DNA from: Nostoc sp. 'Peltigera membranacea cyanobiont' N6
GTDB lineage: Bacteria > Cyanobacteriota > Cyanobacteriia > Cyanobacteriales > Nostocaceae
DNA: 64,000 nt
Direction: 5' to 3'
Assembly: GCF_002949735.1 (NCBI RefSeq)
Contig: NZ_CP026681.1
Location: 4,168,501-4,232,500 of the forward strand
A model generated the notes under the pieces. That model did not search any database. It was not told where the DNA came from and saw only the letters and a list, made by a program, of their open reading frames with translations. Position numbers and translations under genes: made by a program. Each line of letters opens with the position of its first letter. Positions within the stretch are counted from its first letter, which is position 1. Of the stretch, positions 54,336-63,262 are shown piece after piece.

Positions 54336-57300
54336 ATGACATTTCTGTATAACAATAGCCATGAGAATGAGCATCTAATGCCTGAAGTAGAAAATATGAA
54401 TGGAAACGCTAATATAGCAAATATTGCTAGCAATGAAATATCTTTGTTAAATGCCATCGCTCAAGAATTTAAAACTTGGAGACGACAGTTGCAAGACATC
54501 GCAACTCACATGCGCCAAGCCCCAGACATTGATACACTCCTCAAAATTACTGTAGCGCAGATTAGAGAAAAGATTGGTTGCGATCGCGCCTTAATTTATC
54601 AGTTTACTTCCCTTGATTCAGGTAATGTTTTAGCAGAATCTAGAACACTAGGCTGGACACCAACTCTCGGCGAAAATATTCCCGGAATTATTTTTGGCTT
54701 ATATACCAATCAAGACTATATAGAAGCTGTAGTTATTGATGATATCAATCAGATTCAACTTACCCCTTATCAAAAGCAACTGCTAGATAAATTTCAAATT
54801 AAAGCTAGTTTGAGTTTACCGATAGTAGTAGAAGGTAAAGTCTGGGGATTACTGGCAGTAAATAATTGTTACTCAACACGGCAGTGGCAAGAAGTAGAAA
54901 TTAGTCTCCTATCCCAAATTACAACAGAACTGATCTACAAATTGCAAAGTTTTGAATTCAAAAGAGAAGAACAACAGCGAATACTCGCAAAAAAATCGGT
55001 AGCTAAAGTCATCGACAAAATTCTCCGAGCATCAAGTATCGATAAGATTTTTCAAACAACTACTCAAGAAGTACGTCAATTACTAAAATGCGATCGCGTC
55101 GGCGTTTATCGCTTCAACGCTGACTGGAGTGGCGAGTTTGTCGCTGAGTCAGTGGGTAATGGCTGGATAAAAATGGTCAGCCCTGATTTTTATATGGTGT
55201 GGGAAGATACCCACTTACAAGACACCAAAGGAGGACGTTACGCCAAGGGTGAAAGCTATGTGGCCAAAGACATCTATAAAATGGGTCATGCTCAATGCCA
55301 CATTGACATTTTAGAGCAGTATGAAATGAAAGCTTACATCATTGCCCCCATATTTTCTGGAGAGAAATTATGGGGTTTGCTGGGAGCTTATCAAAATTCT
55401 GGGCCTCGTGATTGGCAACCTTGGGAAGAAAGCTTTGTGACTCAAATTGGGCTGCAATTTGGTGTGGCTATCTCACAAGGCGAATATCTCGACCAAATGC
55501 ATGAGAAATCTGAACAACTAGCTCAAATAGTTGAACAAGAAAAAGCTTTCACTAAGATAGTAGGCCGCATCCGGCAATCTTTAGATGTAGATAGCATCTT
55601 CAAAACAACCACTCAAGAAGTGCGTCAATCACTACGATGCGATCGCGTTGCCGTCTATCGCTTTAACCCTGACTGGGGTGGCGTATTTGTGGCTGAGTCT
55701 GTGGGTACTGGTTGGACAAAGCTAGTAGGCCCTGATATTAAAACCGTTTTAGACGATACTTACTTGCAAGATACTAAGGGAGGTAGGTATGTCAGAGGTG
55801 AAAACTTTATCGTTAATGATATCTATAAAGTAGGGCTTGCTCCCTGTCATATTGAGATTTTAGAGCAGTTTGAAGCCAAAGCTTACATAATTGTTCCTAT
55901 ATTCTTCGGGGATAAACTGTGGGGATTGCTGGCAGCTTATCAAAATTCTAGCCCTCGTGAATGGCAAACCTGGGAAGTGAACTTTTTGGTTCAGACTAGC
56001 TTGCAATTTAGCCTAGCTAAATCGCAGATAGATTATTTGGAATTAGTGCAGTTGAAATCTGAGAAACTATCTCAGATAGCGGAACAAGAGAAAGCTGTCA
56101 CCAAAATTAGTAACCGCATCCGCCAATCTTTAGATGTAGAAGAAATCTTTAAAACAACCACTCAAGAAGTACGGCAATTACTGCGGTGCGATCGCGTCGC
56201 CGTCTACCGCTTCAATCCTGATTGGACAGGCGAATTTGTCGCAGAATCAGTAGGTCATACTTGGGTAAAACTAGTAGGCCCCGATATCAAAACTGTCTGG
56301 GAAGATACCCACTTGCAAGAAACTCAAGGAGGTCGATATGCCCAGGCTGAAAGCTTTGTTGTAAATGACATCTATCAGGTAGGTCATTCTCCTTGCCACA
56401 TTGAAATTTTAGAGCAATTTGAAGTCAAAGCTTATGTAATTGTTCCTGTATTTGCTGGGGAGCAATTGTGGGGATTGCTGGCAGCTTATCAAAACTCTGA
56501 AACTCGTGATTGGGAAGAATCAGAAGTCACCTTGTTAGCACGCATTGGCAATCAATTAGGATTGGCATTACAACATACCGAATATTTGCAACAAGTACAG
56601 GCGCAGTCAGCAAAATTATCAGAAGCAGCAGCACGAGAAAAGGCAGCCAAGGAGTTACTACAACAACGATCTATTCAACTCCTAACAGCCCTTAGACCTG
56701 CACTTAACGGTGACTTAACAGTACGCGCACCCATTACAGAAGACGAACTAGGTACGATCGCCGATGCTTATAATAATACTCTGCAAGCACTGCGGCAAAT
56801 AGTTCTTCAAGTACAAGGGGCTGCTCAACAAGTTGCCCAAACTTCTACCAATAGCGAGTCTTCACTAGCAGGACTGACTAATCTGGCGCAACAACAATCT
56901 GAGGAAATTACCGCAGCATTAGGTGAAATTCAACAGATGGTGGACTCTACTCAAGCTGTGGTAGCGAATGCTGAGTTAGTGCAACTAGCAGTAAAACAGG
57001 CTAACCAAACTGTAGAGTCTGGTGATACCGCGATGAATCTGACTGTACAAGCAATCCAAGGAATTCGCGAAACCGTTGCTCAAACCAGTAAAAAGATTAA
57101 ACGCCTCAGTGAATCTTCGCAAAAAATCTCCAAAGTGGTGAATTTGATTGGTAATTTTGCCACACAGACAAACGTGCTGGCTTTGAATGCAGCCATTGAA
57201 GCCACCCGTGCCGGTGAATATGGCAAAGGCTTTGCAGTTGTAGCTGATGAAGTCCGTTCTTTATCTCGCCAGTCAGCAGCAGCAACCATCGAAATAGAAA

Positions 57301-57644
57301 AATTAGTCCAGGATATTCAAGCAGAAACCGGAGAAGTTGCAGTAGCGATGGAAACTGGTATTCAGCAGGTAGTAGAAGGCACAAATCTAGTTAGTGAGAC
57401 TCGCCAAAACTTAAATGCGATCGTTTCTGCAACTGCCGAAATTAGTCAACTAATTGAGCGAATTACCGCAGCGACTCAAAAGCAAATGACGCAATCTGTA
57501 ACAGTAACAAAATCAATGCAAGATGTAGCAGAAATTGCTAATAAGACTTTTGCTGAGTCTCAAGAAATTGCCACTGTATTTCAAGATTTATCAGGGATGG
57601 CGCAAGATTTATTAACAACTGCTAGCAAGTTTAAAGTCAAATGA
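54336..57644 (+). CDS. PixJ-like photoreceptor chemoreceptor with three cyanobacteriochrome GAF domains
   Basis: A 1102-residue methyl-accepting protein. GAF1 (about 45-205) lacks the bilin Cys. GAF2, GAF3 and GAF4 (about 232-395, 415-578, 598-760) each carry the bilin-binding Cys-His in CHIDILEQ/CHIEILEQ (Cys321, Cys504, Cys687, spaced exactly 183). The DXCF cysteine is replaced by DTHL/DTYL, as in red/green-type cyanobacteriochromes such as AnPixJ GAF2. A HAMP-like segment (LTVRAPITEDELGTIADAYN) and an MCP signalling domain follow (NVLALNAAIEATRAGEYGKGFAVVADEVRSLS). There is no strong transmembrane segment. It should sense light and control CheA for phototaxis. Confidence 0.93.
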   Translation: MTFLYNNSHENEHLMPEVENMNGNANIANIASNEISLLNAIAQEFKTWRRQLQDIATHMRQAPDIDTLLKITVAQIREKIGCDRALIYQFTSLDSGNVLAESRTLGWTPTLGENIPGIIFGLYTNQDYIEAVVIDDINQIQLTPYQKQLLDKFQIKASLSLPIVVEGKVWGLLAVNNCYSTRQWQEVEISLLSQITTELIYKLQSFEFKREEQQRILAKKSVAKVIDKILRASSIDKIFQTTTQEVRQLLKCDRVGVYRFNADWSGEFVAESVGNGWIKMVSPDFYMVWEDTHLQDTKGGRYAKGESYVAKDIYKMGHAQCHIDILEQYEMKAYIIAPIFSGEKLWGLLGAYQNSGPRDWQPWEESFVTQIGLQFGVAISQGEYLDQMHEKSEQLAQIVEQEKAFTKIVGRIRQSLDVDSIFKTTTQEVRQSLRCDRVAVYRFNPDWGGVFVAESVGTGWTKLVGPDIKTVLDDTYLQDTKGGRYVRGENFIVNDIYKVGLAPCHIEILEQFEAKAYIIVPIFFGDKLWGLLAAYQNSSPREWQTWEVNFLVQTSLQFSLAKSQIDYLELVQLKSEKLSQIAEQEKAVTKISNRIRQSLDVEEIFKTTTQEVRQLLRCDRVAVYRFNPDWTGEFVAESVGHTWVKLVGPDIKTVWEDTHLQETQGGRYAQAESFVVNDIYQVGHSPCHIEILEQFEVKAYVIVPVFAGEQLWGLLAAYQNSETRDWEESEVTLLARIGNQLGLALQHTEYLQQVQAQSAKLSEAAAREKAAKELLQQRSIQLLTALRPALNGDLTVRAPITEDELGTIADAYNNTLQALRQIVLQVQGAAQQVAQTSTNSESSLAGLTNLAQQQSEEITAALGEIQQMVDSTQAVVANAELVQLAVKQANQTVESGDTAMNLTVQAIQGIRETVAQTSKKIKRLSESSQKISKVVNLIGNFATQTNVLALNAAIEATRAGEYGKGFAVVADEVRSLSRQSAAATIEIEKLVQDIQAETGEVAVAMETGIQQVVEGTNLVSETRQNLNAIVSATAEISQLIERITAATQKQMTQSVTVTKSMQDVAEIANKTFAESQEIATVFQDLSGMAQDLLTTASKFKVK

Positions 57645-57650
57645 AAAATA

Positions 57651-57844
57651 GTTAGGAGTTAGGAGTTAGGAGATATAGATTATGGAGAAAAAGTATTTGT
57701 TTGATAAGCTATGCAGAGGAGATCATTCTGATTTTGAGTTGAATAGTCAAGACAACTGAAAAATCAATTGGTCGATCAACTCCTAACTCCCAACTCCCAA
57801 CCCTTAACTCCCAACTCCCAACCCCTAACTCCAAACTCCTAACT
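57651..57844. repeat. Opposed heptanucleotide STRRs (TTAGGAG ... CTCCTAA)
   Basis: Three TTAGGAG units (57651-57672) and about nine CTCCTAA/CTCCCAA units (57778-57844) stand in inverted orientation around 105 bp. The second array runs up to the cheA start codon and leaves no ordinary ribosome-binding site. A 25-codon frame between them is not convincing. Confidence 0.85.
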
Positions 57845-60800
57845 ATGATTACCGACGCTGCAATTCGCGAACAAGGATACATCTATTTTCTAGCTGAAGC
57901 CCCGGAATTAATACAAATTATTGAGCAAGAACTATTTAGTTTATCAGAAGACTATAGTATTGCTAAAGTTCATAACTTAATGCGGGCTACTCATACGCTT
58001 AAAGGTGGTGCTGCTAATGTTGGGCTAGAGGTAATTAAGATGATAGCCCATTTTTTAGAAGATGTATTCAAAGCTCTATATAATCCTAAAGTGGAAGTTG
58101 ATGCTGAATTACAAACACTTCTACTACAAGCTTACGAGTGTCTTAGCATAGCATTAAATACTGAGCTAATAGGCAGTACTGTTAATGATGAAGAACTACT
58201 TCATCGAACAACTTCAGTGTTTGCACAATTACAAGAAAAGCTAGGTGATGCATTTGGTGATGAGGCTCATATTCCAACTTCTGAGGAATTGGGGTTTGAT
58301 ATTGTGCAATCGGTTTTTGAAGTTGGAGTAGAACAACGTCTAAATAGTATTGCTGAAGCTGTTAACAATCCCCCAAATAATGACGATTTTATCGAATTAT
58401 TACACTCTCAAGCTGAAGTTTTTCTTGGTTTAGCAGAATCTCTAAACTTACCTGGATTAGGAGAAATTTCTCAAACAATTCTATTGGCTCTGCAAGCAAA
58501 TCCCACTCAGGTACAGCAAATTGCAGAAATTGCCCTTGCAGATTTACAGCAATCACAAAAATTGGTATTAGAAGGCGATCGCACATCTGGCGGAGAAACT
58601 TCTCCAGCTTTACGAAAACTGACGATGGTCGCAGATAATGAGTTATCTGGAGAATGGCAAAATAATTTATCTACTGATACATTCGATGAAGAACAATTTT
58701 ACCAGTTTCTTACTACATCTGATAATAATAAAAACGAATCTGTAAAGCCAATAACTGCTAAATTTTATTTAAAAGTAATTCGCTACATTTTTGGCTGGTT
58801 TAATCACGAGAGGCAAATACCAGAGAAAGACCTTCATTTGGACTTACTAATTCCTAGCTTAGAAAGAGATTATTTACTTGATTACATTGAAAATTGGCTG
58901 AAAAACTTTCTTGATTATATCCAAGATGAGGAGGATAGCAAAAGTCTTTATATTTATCGAAATGGGATCGTTTTGATTATCTTATTTGCAGTAACAAAAT
59001 TCAAGTACTCTATCAAAAAGCTTGATGGTTATCTTGCAGTAATAAAAATATTACAGAACCGAATTCATCTATTAGCAAAAGAATATAAAAATTATCCTCC
59101 TGTTACTAGTAAAGAGATAAATTGGCTTGATAGTCCCAGGTTACAATCACTGTTAGCTATTAAAGAAATACCCCAATCTGTCTCTTCTCAAACAACTGAT
59201 AACCTCCTAGAGGCAATATGGGGAGAAGAAGCTAGCCAAAATTTGACAGAGCAAGTGGTTACTACTCCAACTGAACATTCTCCAGAAAAGCTTGATTTAT
59301 TAACTGTCAAGGAGCAGGTAGCTATAGATGTTCCTGAAACAGCTATTGAAGTCATGCCTGATTTAGCTACACAAATAAACAAAGAAATAGAAGATAAATC
59401 ACAGTATGTTCAAACTAAAAATTTTCGTCAGCCTTCATTTATTCGAGTAGATACAGAGAGGCTGCAACATCTAAATTATCTAGCCGGAGAATTGCTAATT
59501 TATCAAAAACGGCGTAGTTTGCAAGATGAACAAGTCCAAGAAATCATTGAGCAATTAATCCGGCAAATCACTAGACATCAAATAACTTTAAATGAATTAC
59601 GCGATTTACCGTTACAAATACCAAATATTGCCTCACAACAAACGCAAAATTTTGCGGTAAAATTTGACTCTTTAGAAATGGATGTATATACAGAATTTCA
59701 CATGACATTGCATGAAGCAATAGAAGAGACACTGCAACTACAAGAAACTACAGAATCTCTTGAATTGCTCGTGACGCAAGCTGCTCAAATTAGTAACAAA
59801 CAAGAGAATTTAACTCTTAATATTATAGAGAGCTTAGTAGAAGCACGAATGTTGCCTTTGGGCAATATCTTAAATCGTTTCCCCCACATGGTAAATAAGT
59901 TTGGGAATGTTTATGACAAACTTGTAGAATTGAAGCTAACTGGTACTGAAGTACTAGTAGATAAAGCGATCGCAGAAAAGCTGTACGATCCCTTGTTACA
60001 TTTAGTACGTAATGCTTTTGACCACGGGATTGAAGCTCCGCAACTTCGCCGGGAGCTTGGTAAACCAGAACAAGGGTTAATCGAAATCCGCGCTTATCAT
60101 CAGGGTAGCCAAACTGTTATCGAAGTTCGGGATGATGGTCAGGGATTGAATTTAGAAAGAATTCGCAGAAAAGCTGCTGAATTCTATCCCATACAAACTG
60201 AAGAAAAAAGCAACAGTTATGCTTCTAATCTGGCCGAACCTGAACTTTTAGATATGATATTTTCGCCTGGATTTTCTACTGCTAATAAAGTGACTGAAAT
60301 CTCTGGGCGCGGTATGGGGTTGGATATTGTTCGGACTCAGATGAATGCACTTAATGGCTCAATTTCAGTACAATCCTTACCCAACCAAGGAACAATATTC
60401 ATGCTCAAAATTCCTTTTTCTATGACTACAGAAAAATTAATGCTAGTTCAAGCCAAAGGTGTTATTTATGCCCTTCTTTTGGACAGTATCGAAAAAATAT
60501 TGATTCCCTCCGAGCAGCAGATTAAAGAAATTGAAGGGCAAAAAGTCTTGCATTGGAACACAGACAATGATGAGACTATGGTTAGTCTCCGTCAACTTTC
60601 AAAATTGATTAATTATAATGACTCATCCTTGAATAGTCCTGCTTCATACAACACATCAAATACTGACGACCCAAGCATAGCGAAAAATCCGGTGCTTTTG
60701 CTCCGACGAAATCAAGGAATGTTTGCTTTGGAAGTTGACCAAATCATTGGTGAACAAGAACTGGTAATCAGACCTTTAGGAAATGCGATCGTACAGCCAA

Positions 60801-61468
60801 AATATATTTATGGCTGTAGTAGTTTACCTAATGGTAATCTCATCTTAGTGATTGATGCTTCCCTGTTGCTAGAGTCTAACAGGCTCCAACAAACAACACT
60901 TGATATCATGGCGCGACCAATTGCTTCTCCCTCAAATAAAAAAGCCTTGGCGATATCGGGGGACACTTTTGCATCTACACCATTACTTCCTGCATCTATT
61001 TCCACAACAACTATAGAAACTGAACCCAGTTATTCTCATGAATCAGAGAATAAATTACCAAAAGTTGTTTTAGTAGTAGATGATGCGATTAGTCTGCGCC
61101 AAACTATCTCTCTTACTCTACAAAAATCTGGCTATCAAGTAATACAAGCTCAAAATGGTGTAGAAGCTCTAGAAAAGTTGCAGTTACATCCAGAAATTCA
61201 AGTCGTCGTCTCCGATTTAGAGATGCCACGAATGAATGGTTTTGAGTTGTTAGGCAATTTCCGTCAATACCCCAAATTAGCAAAAATCCCTGTAGTAATT
61301 CTCACTTCTCGTAGCGCTGAAAAACATCGCCAGCTTGCTCAAGAATTGGGTGCAAAGGCTTATTTAACCAAGCCTTACTTAGAAAATGAGTTTCTTTCTA
61401 CAATTAAGGGTCTAATGAACAGTAATGCAGATGATTTAAACCATTTACTCATGGTGACAAATCATTAA
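57845..61468 (+). CDS. Hybrid CheA histidine kinase with receiver (PixL/PtxE type)
   Basis: A 1207-residue kinase. Hpt domain at 1-110 with phospho-His50 in THTLKGGAANVGL; a second, weaker helical domain around 170-250; an acidic insertion of about 300 residues (250-530) I do not recognise; a P3-like dimerisation region at 540-700; the ATPase domain with LLHLVRNAFDHGIE (N box), VRDDGQGLNLERI and GRGMGLDIVRTQM; a CheW-like domain; and a C-terminal receiver (VVLVVDDAISLRQT, VVVSDLEMPRMNGFEL, YLTKPY). It would be controlled by the upstream receptor and signal to CheY and the PatA-type regulator. Confidence 0.92.
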   Translation: MITDAAIREQGYIYFLAEAPELIQIIEQELFSLSEDYSIAKVHNLMRATHTLKGGAANVGLEVIKMIAHFLEDVFKALYNPKVEVDAELQTLLLQAYECLSIALNTELIGSTVNDEELLHRTTSVFAQLQEKLGDAFGDEAHIPTSEELGFDIVQSVFEVGVEQRLNSIAEAVNNPPNNDDFIELLHSQAEVFLGLAESLNLPGLGEISQTILLALQANPTQVQQIAEIALADLQQSQKLVLEGDRTSGGETSPALRKLTMVADNELSGEWQNNLSTDTFDEEQFYQFLTTSDNNKNESVKPITAKFYLKVIRYIFGWFNHERQIPEKDLHLDLLIPSLERDYLLDYIENWLKNFLDYIQDEEDSKSLYIYRNGIVLIILFAVTKFKYSIKKLDGYLAVIKILQNRIHLLAKEYKNYPPVTSKEINWLDSPRLQSLLAIKEIPQSVSSQTTDNLLEAIWGEEASQNLTEQVVTTPTEHSPEKLDLLTVKEQVAIDVPETAIEVMPDLATQINKEIEDKSQYVQTKNFRQPSFIRVDTERLQHLNYLAGELLIYQKRRSLQDEQVQEIIEQLIRQITRHQITLNELRDLPLQIPNIASQQTQNFAVKFDSLEMDVYTEFHMTLHEAIEETLQLQETTESLELLVTQAAQISNKQENLTLNIIESLVEARMLPLGNILNRFPHMVNKFGNVYDKLVELKLTGTEVLVDKAIAEKLYDPLLHLVRNAFDHGIEAPQLRRELGKPEQGLIEIRAYHQGSQTVIEVRDDGQGLNLERIRRKAAEFYPIQTEEKSNSYASNLAEPELLDMIFSPGFSTANKVTEISGRGMGLDIVRTQMNALNGSISVQSLPNQGTIFMLKIPFSMTTEKLMLVQAKGVIYALLLDSIEKILIPSEQQIKEIEGQKVLHWNTDNDETMVSLRQLSKLINYNDSSLNSPASYNTSNTDDPSIAKNPVLLLRRNQGMFALEVDQIIGEQELVIRPLGNAIVQPKYIYGCSSLPNGNLILVIDASLLLESNRLQQTTLDIMARPIASPSNKKALAISGDTFASTPLLPASISTTTIETEPSYSHESENKLPKVVLVVDDAISLRQTISLTLQKSGYQVIQAQNGVEALEKLQLHPEIQVVVSDLEMPRMNGFELLGNFRQYPKLAKIPVVILTSRSAEKHRQLAQELGAKAYLTKPYLENEFLSTIKGLMNSNADDLNHLLMVTNH

Positions 61469-61568
61469 AATTAAGATTAATTTTAGTTGGGTGCTATCGG
61501 GAAGTTATCTGTGGGGAGAGAGGCATGGTGTACCGATAAAGTGTATCAACCCTTGGGACGCGATCGCC

Positions 61569-62273
61569 TTAATTACCAGGTAGATTATTTGGATCTACAC
61601 CTATAGAACGTAAATACTGCGCTAACTGTTCAGCCCTTTGTCGCTCCTGTTGTGCCTGTTCTCCATCTGTCAAATAACGCTTTCCTTGCTCATCATACCA
61701 ACATAAAAATTCCTGTTGTATCCCGGCAATTACAGCTTGGTGTCGCCCAATACCTAACCCAACCTCTGCCATCAAATAAGGTTCACCTATTTGTAGTTGG
61801 TAATTTCCATCTATCAACTTATACACCTCAAAGGGTTGATGTTGGTCGCGTCGCCAAAATTCAGGGTTATAAATTACGTAGTACAATACACCCAGTTTTC
61901 TGTATATATCTAGCTTCTCTTCATATTCACCTCCGGGGGTGTGGGATACCATTTCTAATGTGAATATTGGAACTATCCCATTTTCTTCCCAAACCGCATA
62001 ACTTTTGCGTGATTTGCCTCCCTTTTTGCGCTCTACTCCCACACTTAAAAAAGCATCTGGCACTACAGGTACTCTGGGATTTACTCCCGTGGTGTGATAT
62101 ACTCCCATATCTACTCCGAAGTACCAATCTAGGCGATTTACCCAAATGGAGTTGAGTAAGAATAGTAAAATGTTGGGCAAAAAGTTTTGATCTTCGTTAT
62201 CCACTGGTGTATCGTCTGAACATGGGAGTTCATCAGTCGTTGGTAACGCATTTTTGAGATCGGGTGAGAGCAT
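61569..62273 (-). CDS. Uma2 family (DUF820) putative endonuclease
   Basis: A 234-residue member of a family greatly expanded in cyanobacteria. The restriction-endonuclease-like core is seen as VPDAFLSVGVERK, IVPIFTLEMVSHTPG and EEKLDIYRKLGVLYYVIYNPE. A C-terminal coiled tail (QAQQERQRAEQLAQYLRSIG) is typical. Role unknown; these genes are often dispersed and may be transposon-associated. It ends 100 bp from cheA, convergent. Confidence 0.88.
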   Translation of the reverse strand: MLSPDLKNALPTTDELPCSDDTPVDNEDQNFLPNILLFLLNSIWVNRLDWYFGVDMGVYHTTGVNPRVPVVPDAFLSVGVERKKGGKSRKSYAVWEENGIVPIFTLEMVSHTPGGEYEEKLDIYRKLGVLYYVIYNPEFWRRDQHQPFEVYKLIDGNYQLQIGEPYLMAEVGLGIGRHQAVIAGIQQEFLCWYDEQGKRYLTDGEQAQQERQRAEQLAQYLRSIGVDPNNLPGN

Positions 62274-62326
62274 AACCGTTGTCTCGCTGGCGTTTGATGC
62301 CCTTATTATAAATGAGTGACGAAAAG

Positions 62327-63223
62327 TTAGTGTTTGGCTTCAGGTTCGCCAAACTTAATTAAAAGTGCGATCGCAATACTAACAAGCAAAATTAACGTCA
62401 TACTTAAAGCTGAACCAAATCCCCAATTTTGGGTTGCTCCCAGAAACTGGTTATAAATTAACCGCGCCGCCGTCATACTAGAAGCACCACCAAGTAATTC
62501 TGGATCGACAAAATCCCCCAAGCCTGTGATGAATACAAGCATAGAAGCTGCCGCAATTCCAGGCAAAATTTGCGGTACGGTTACTTGGCAAAAAGTTTCC
62601 ACTGGATTTGCACCTAAATCAGCCGCCGCTTCTAGCAACCGCTTATCTAGTTTTTCGAGAGAAGCATATAAAATCAAAACCATATAGGGTAACAAGCTAT
62701 AGCTCATACCAATAAATACAGCTTGACTCTGATTAAGTAATTGCAAGGTAGGTAAACCGAAAGTGCTGAGTAAACTGTTCAATAAACCAGTAGGGCGAAG
62801 AATTGTAATCCAAGCATAAGAGCGGAGTAACGAGGAAGTCCACAAAGGCAAAACAAAGCCTAATAGCAGCAAATTTCGCCAACGTTGCGGCGCTATTTGA
62901 GCAATCCAATAGGCGACGGGGAAGCCCAAAATTAAACAAATTATGGTGGTACCAAACGCAAAGAATAGCGATCGCACAATCACTTGTATATAAAGCGGAT
63001 CGAATATTCGGATGTAGTTTTGAAATCCGTTAGGGTTAACCAAATCTCCCGGCCGGATATCTGCAACTAAACTTAACTCGAAAATTATCAAAGTTGGCAA
63101 CACCAACAAAAGCAATAACCAAATCCCTGATGGTGCAAGTAATATCAAAGGTTGCAGCCACTTCCCTGGCAGGGAATGCAATTCTTCTACTTGGGAAATA
63201 TCATTTTTTTCAACATTCATCAC
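62327..63223 (-). CDS. potB: Spermidine/putrescine ABC transporter permease
   Basis: A 298-residue inner-membrane permease with six helices (IWLLLLLVLPTLIIFELSL, SLFFAFGTTIICLILGFPVAYWI, LLLLGFVLPLWTSSLLRSYAW and others). The EAA loop contacting the ATPase is EAAADLGANPVETFCQVTVPQI. It lies 39 bp downstream of potD in the same direction. potA and potC are not in the window. Confidence 0.88.
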   Translation of the reverse strand: MMNVEKNDISQVEELHSLPGKWLQPLILLAPSGIWLLLLLVLPTLIIFELSLVADIRPGDLVNPNGFQNYIRIFDPLYIQVIVRSLFFAFGTTIICLILGFPVAYWIAQIAPQRWRNLLLLGFVLPLWTSSLLRSYAWITILRPTGLLNSLLSTFGLPTLQLLNQSQAVFIGMSYSLLPYMVLILYASLEKLDKRLLEAAADLGANPVETFCQVTVPQILPGIAAASMLVFITGLGDFVDPELLGGASSMTAARLIYNQFLGATQNWGFGSALSMTLILLVSIAIALLIKFGEPEAKH

Positions 63224-63234
63224 TTGTAATTTCT

Positions 63235-63259
63235 CACTCCTAACTCCTAACTCCTAACT
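63235..63259. repeat. Heptanucleotide STRR (CTCCTAA) between potD and potB
   Basis: Three to four 7-bp units fill the 39-bp spacer between potD stop and potB start. Confidence 0.8.
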
Positions 63260-63262
63260 ATT

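Noticed and set aside
54215..54457. 80-codon minus-strand ORF over the receptor gene start
   Set aside because: Antisense to the start of the receptor coding sequence and the cheW-receptor spacer, without any motif.
57682..57760. 25-codon frame (MEKKYLFDKLCRGD) between the opposed STRRs
   Set aside because: Too short and without a ribosome-binding site; no family signal.
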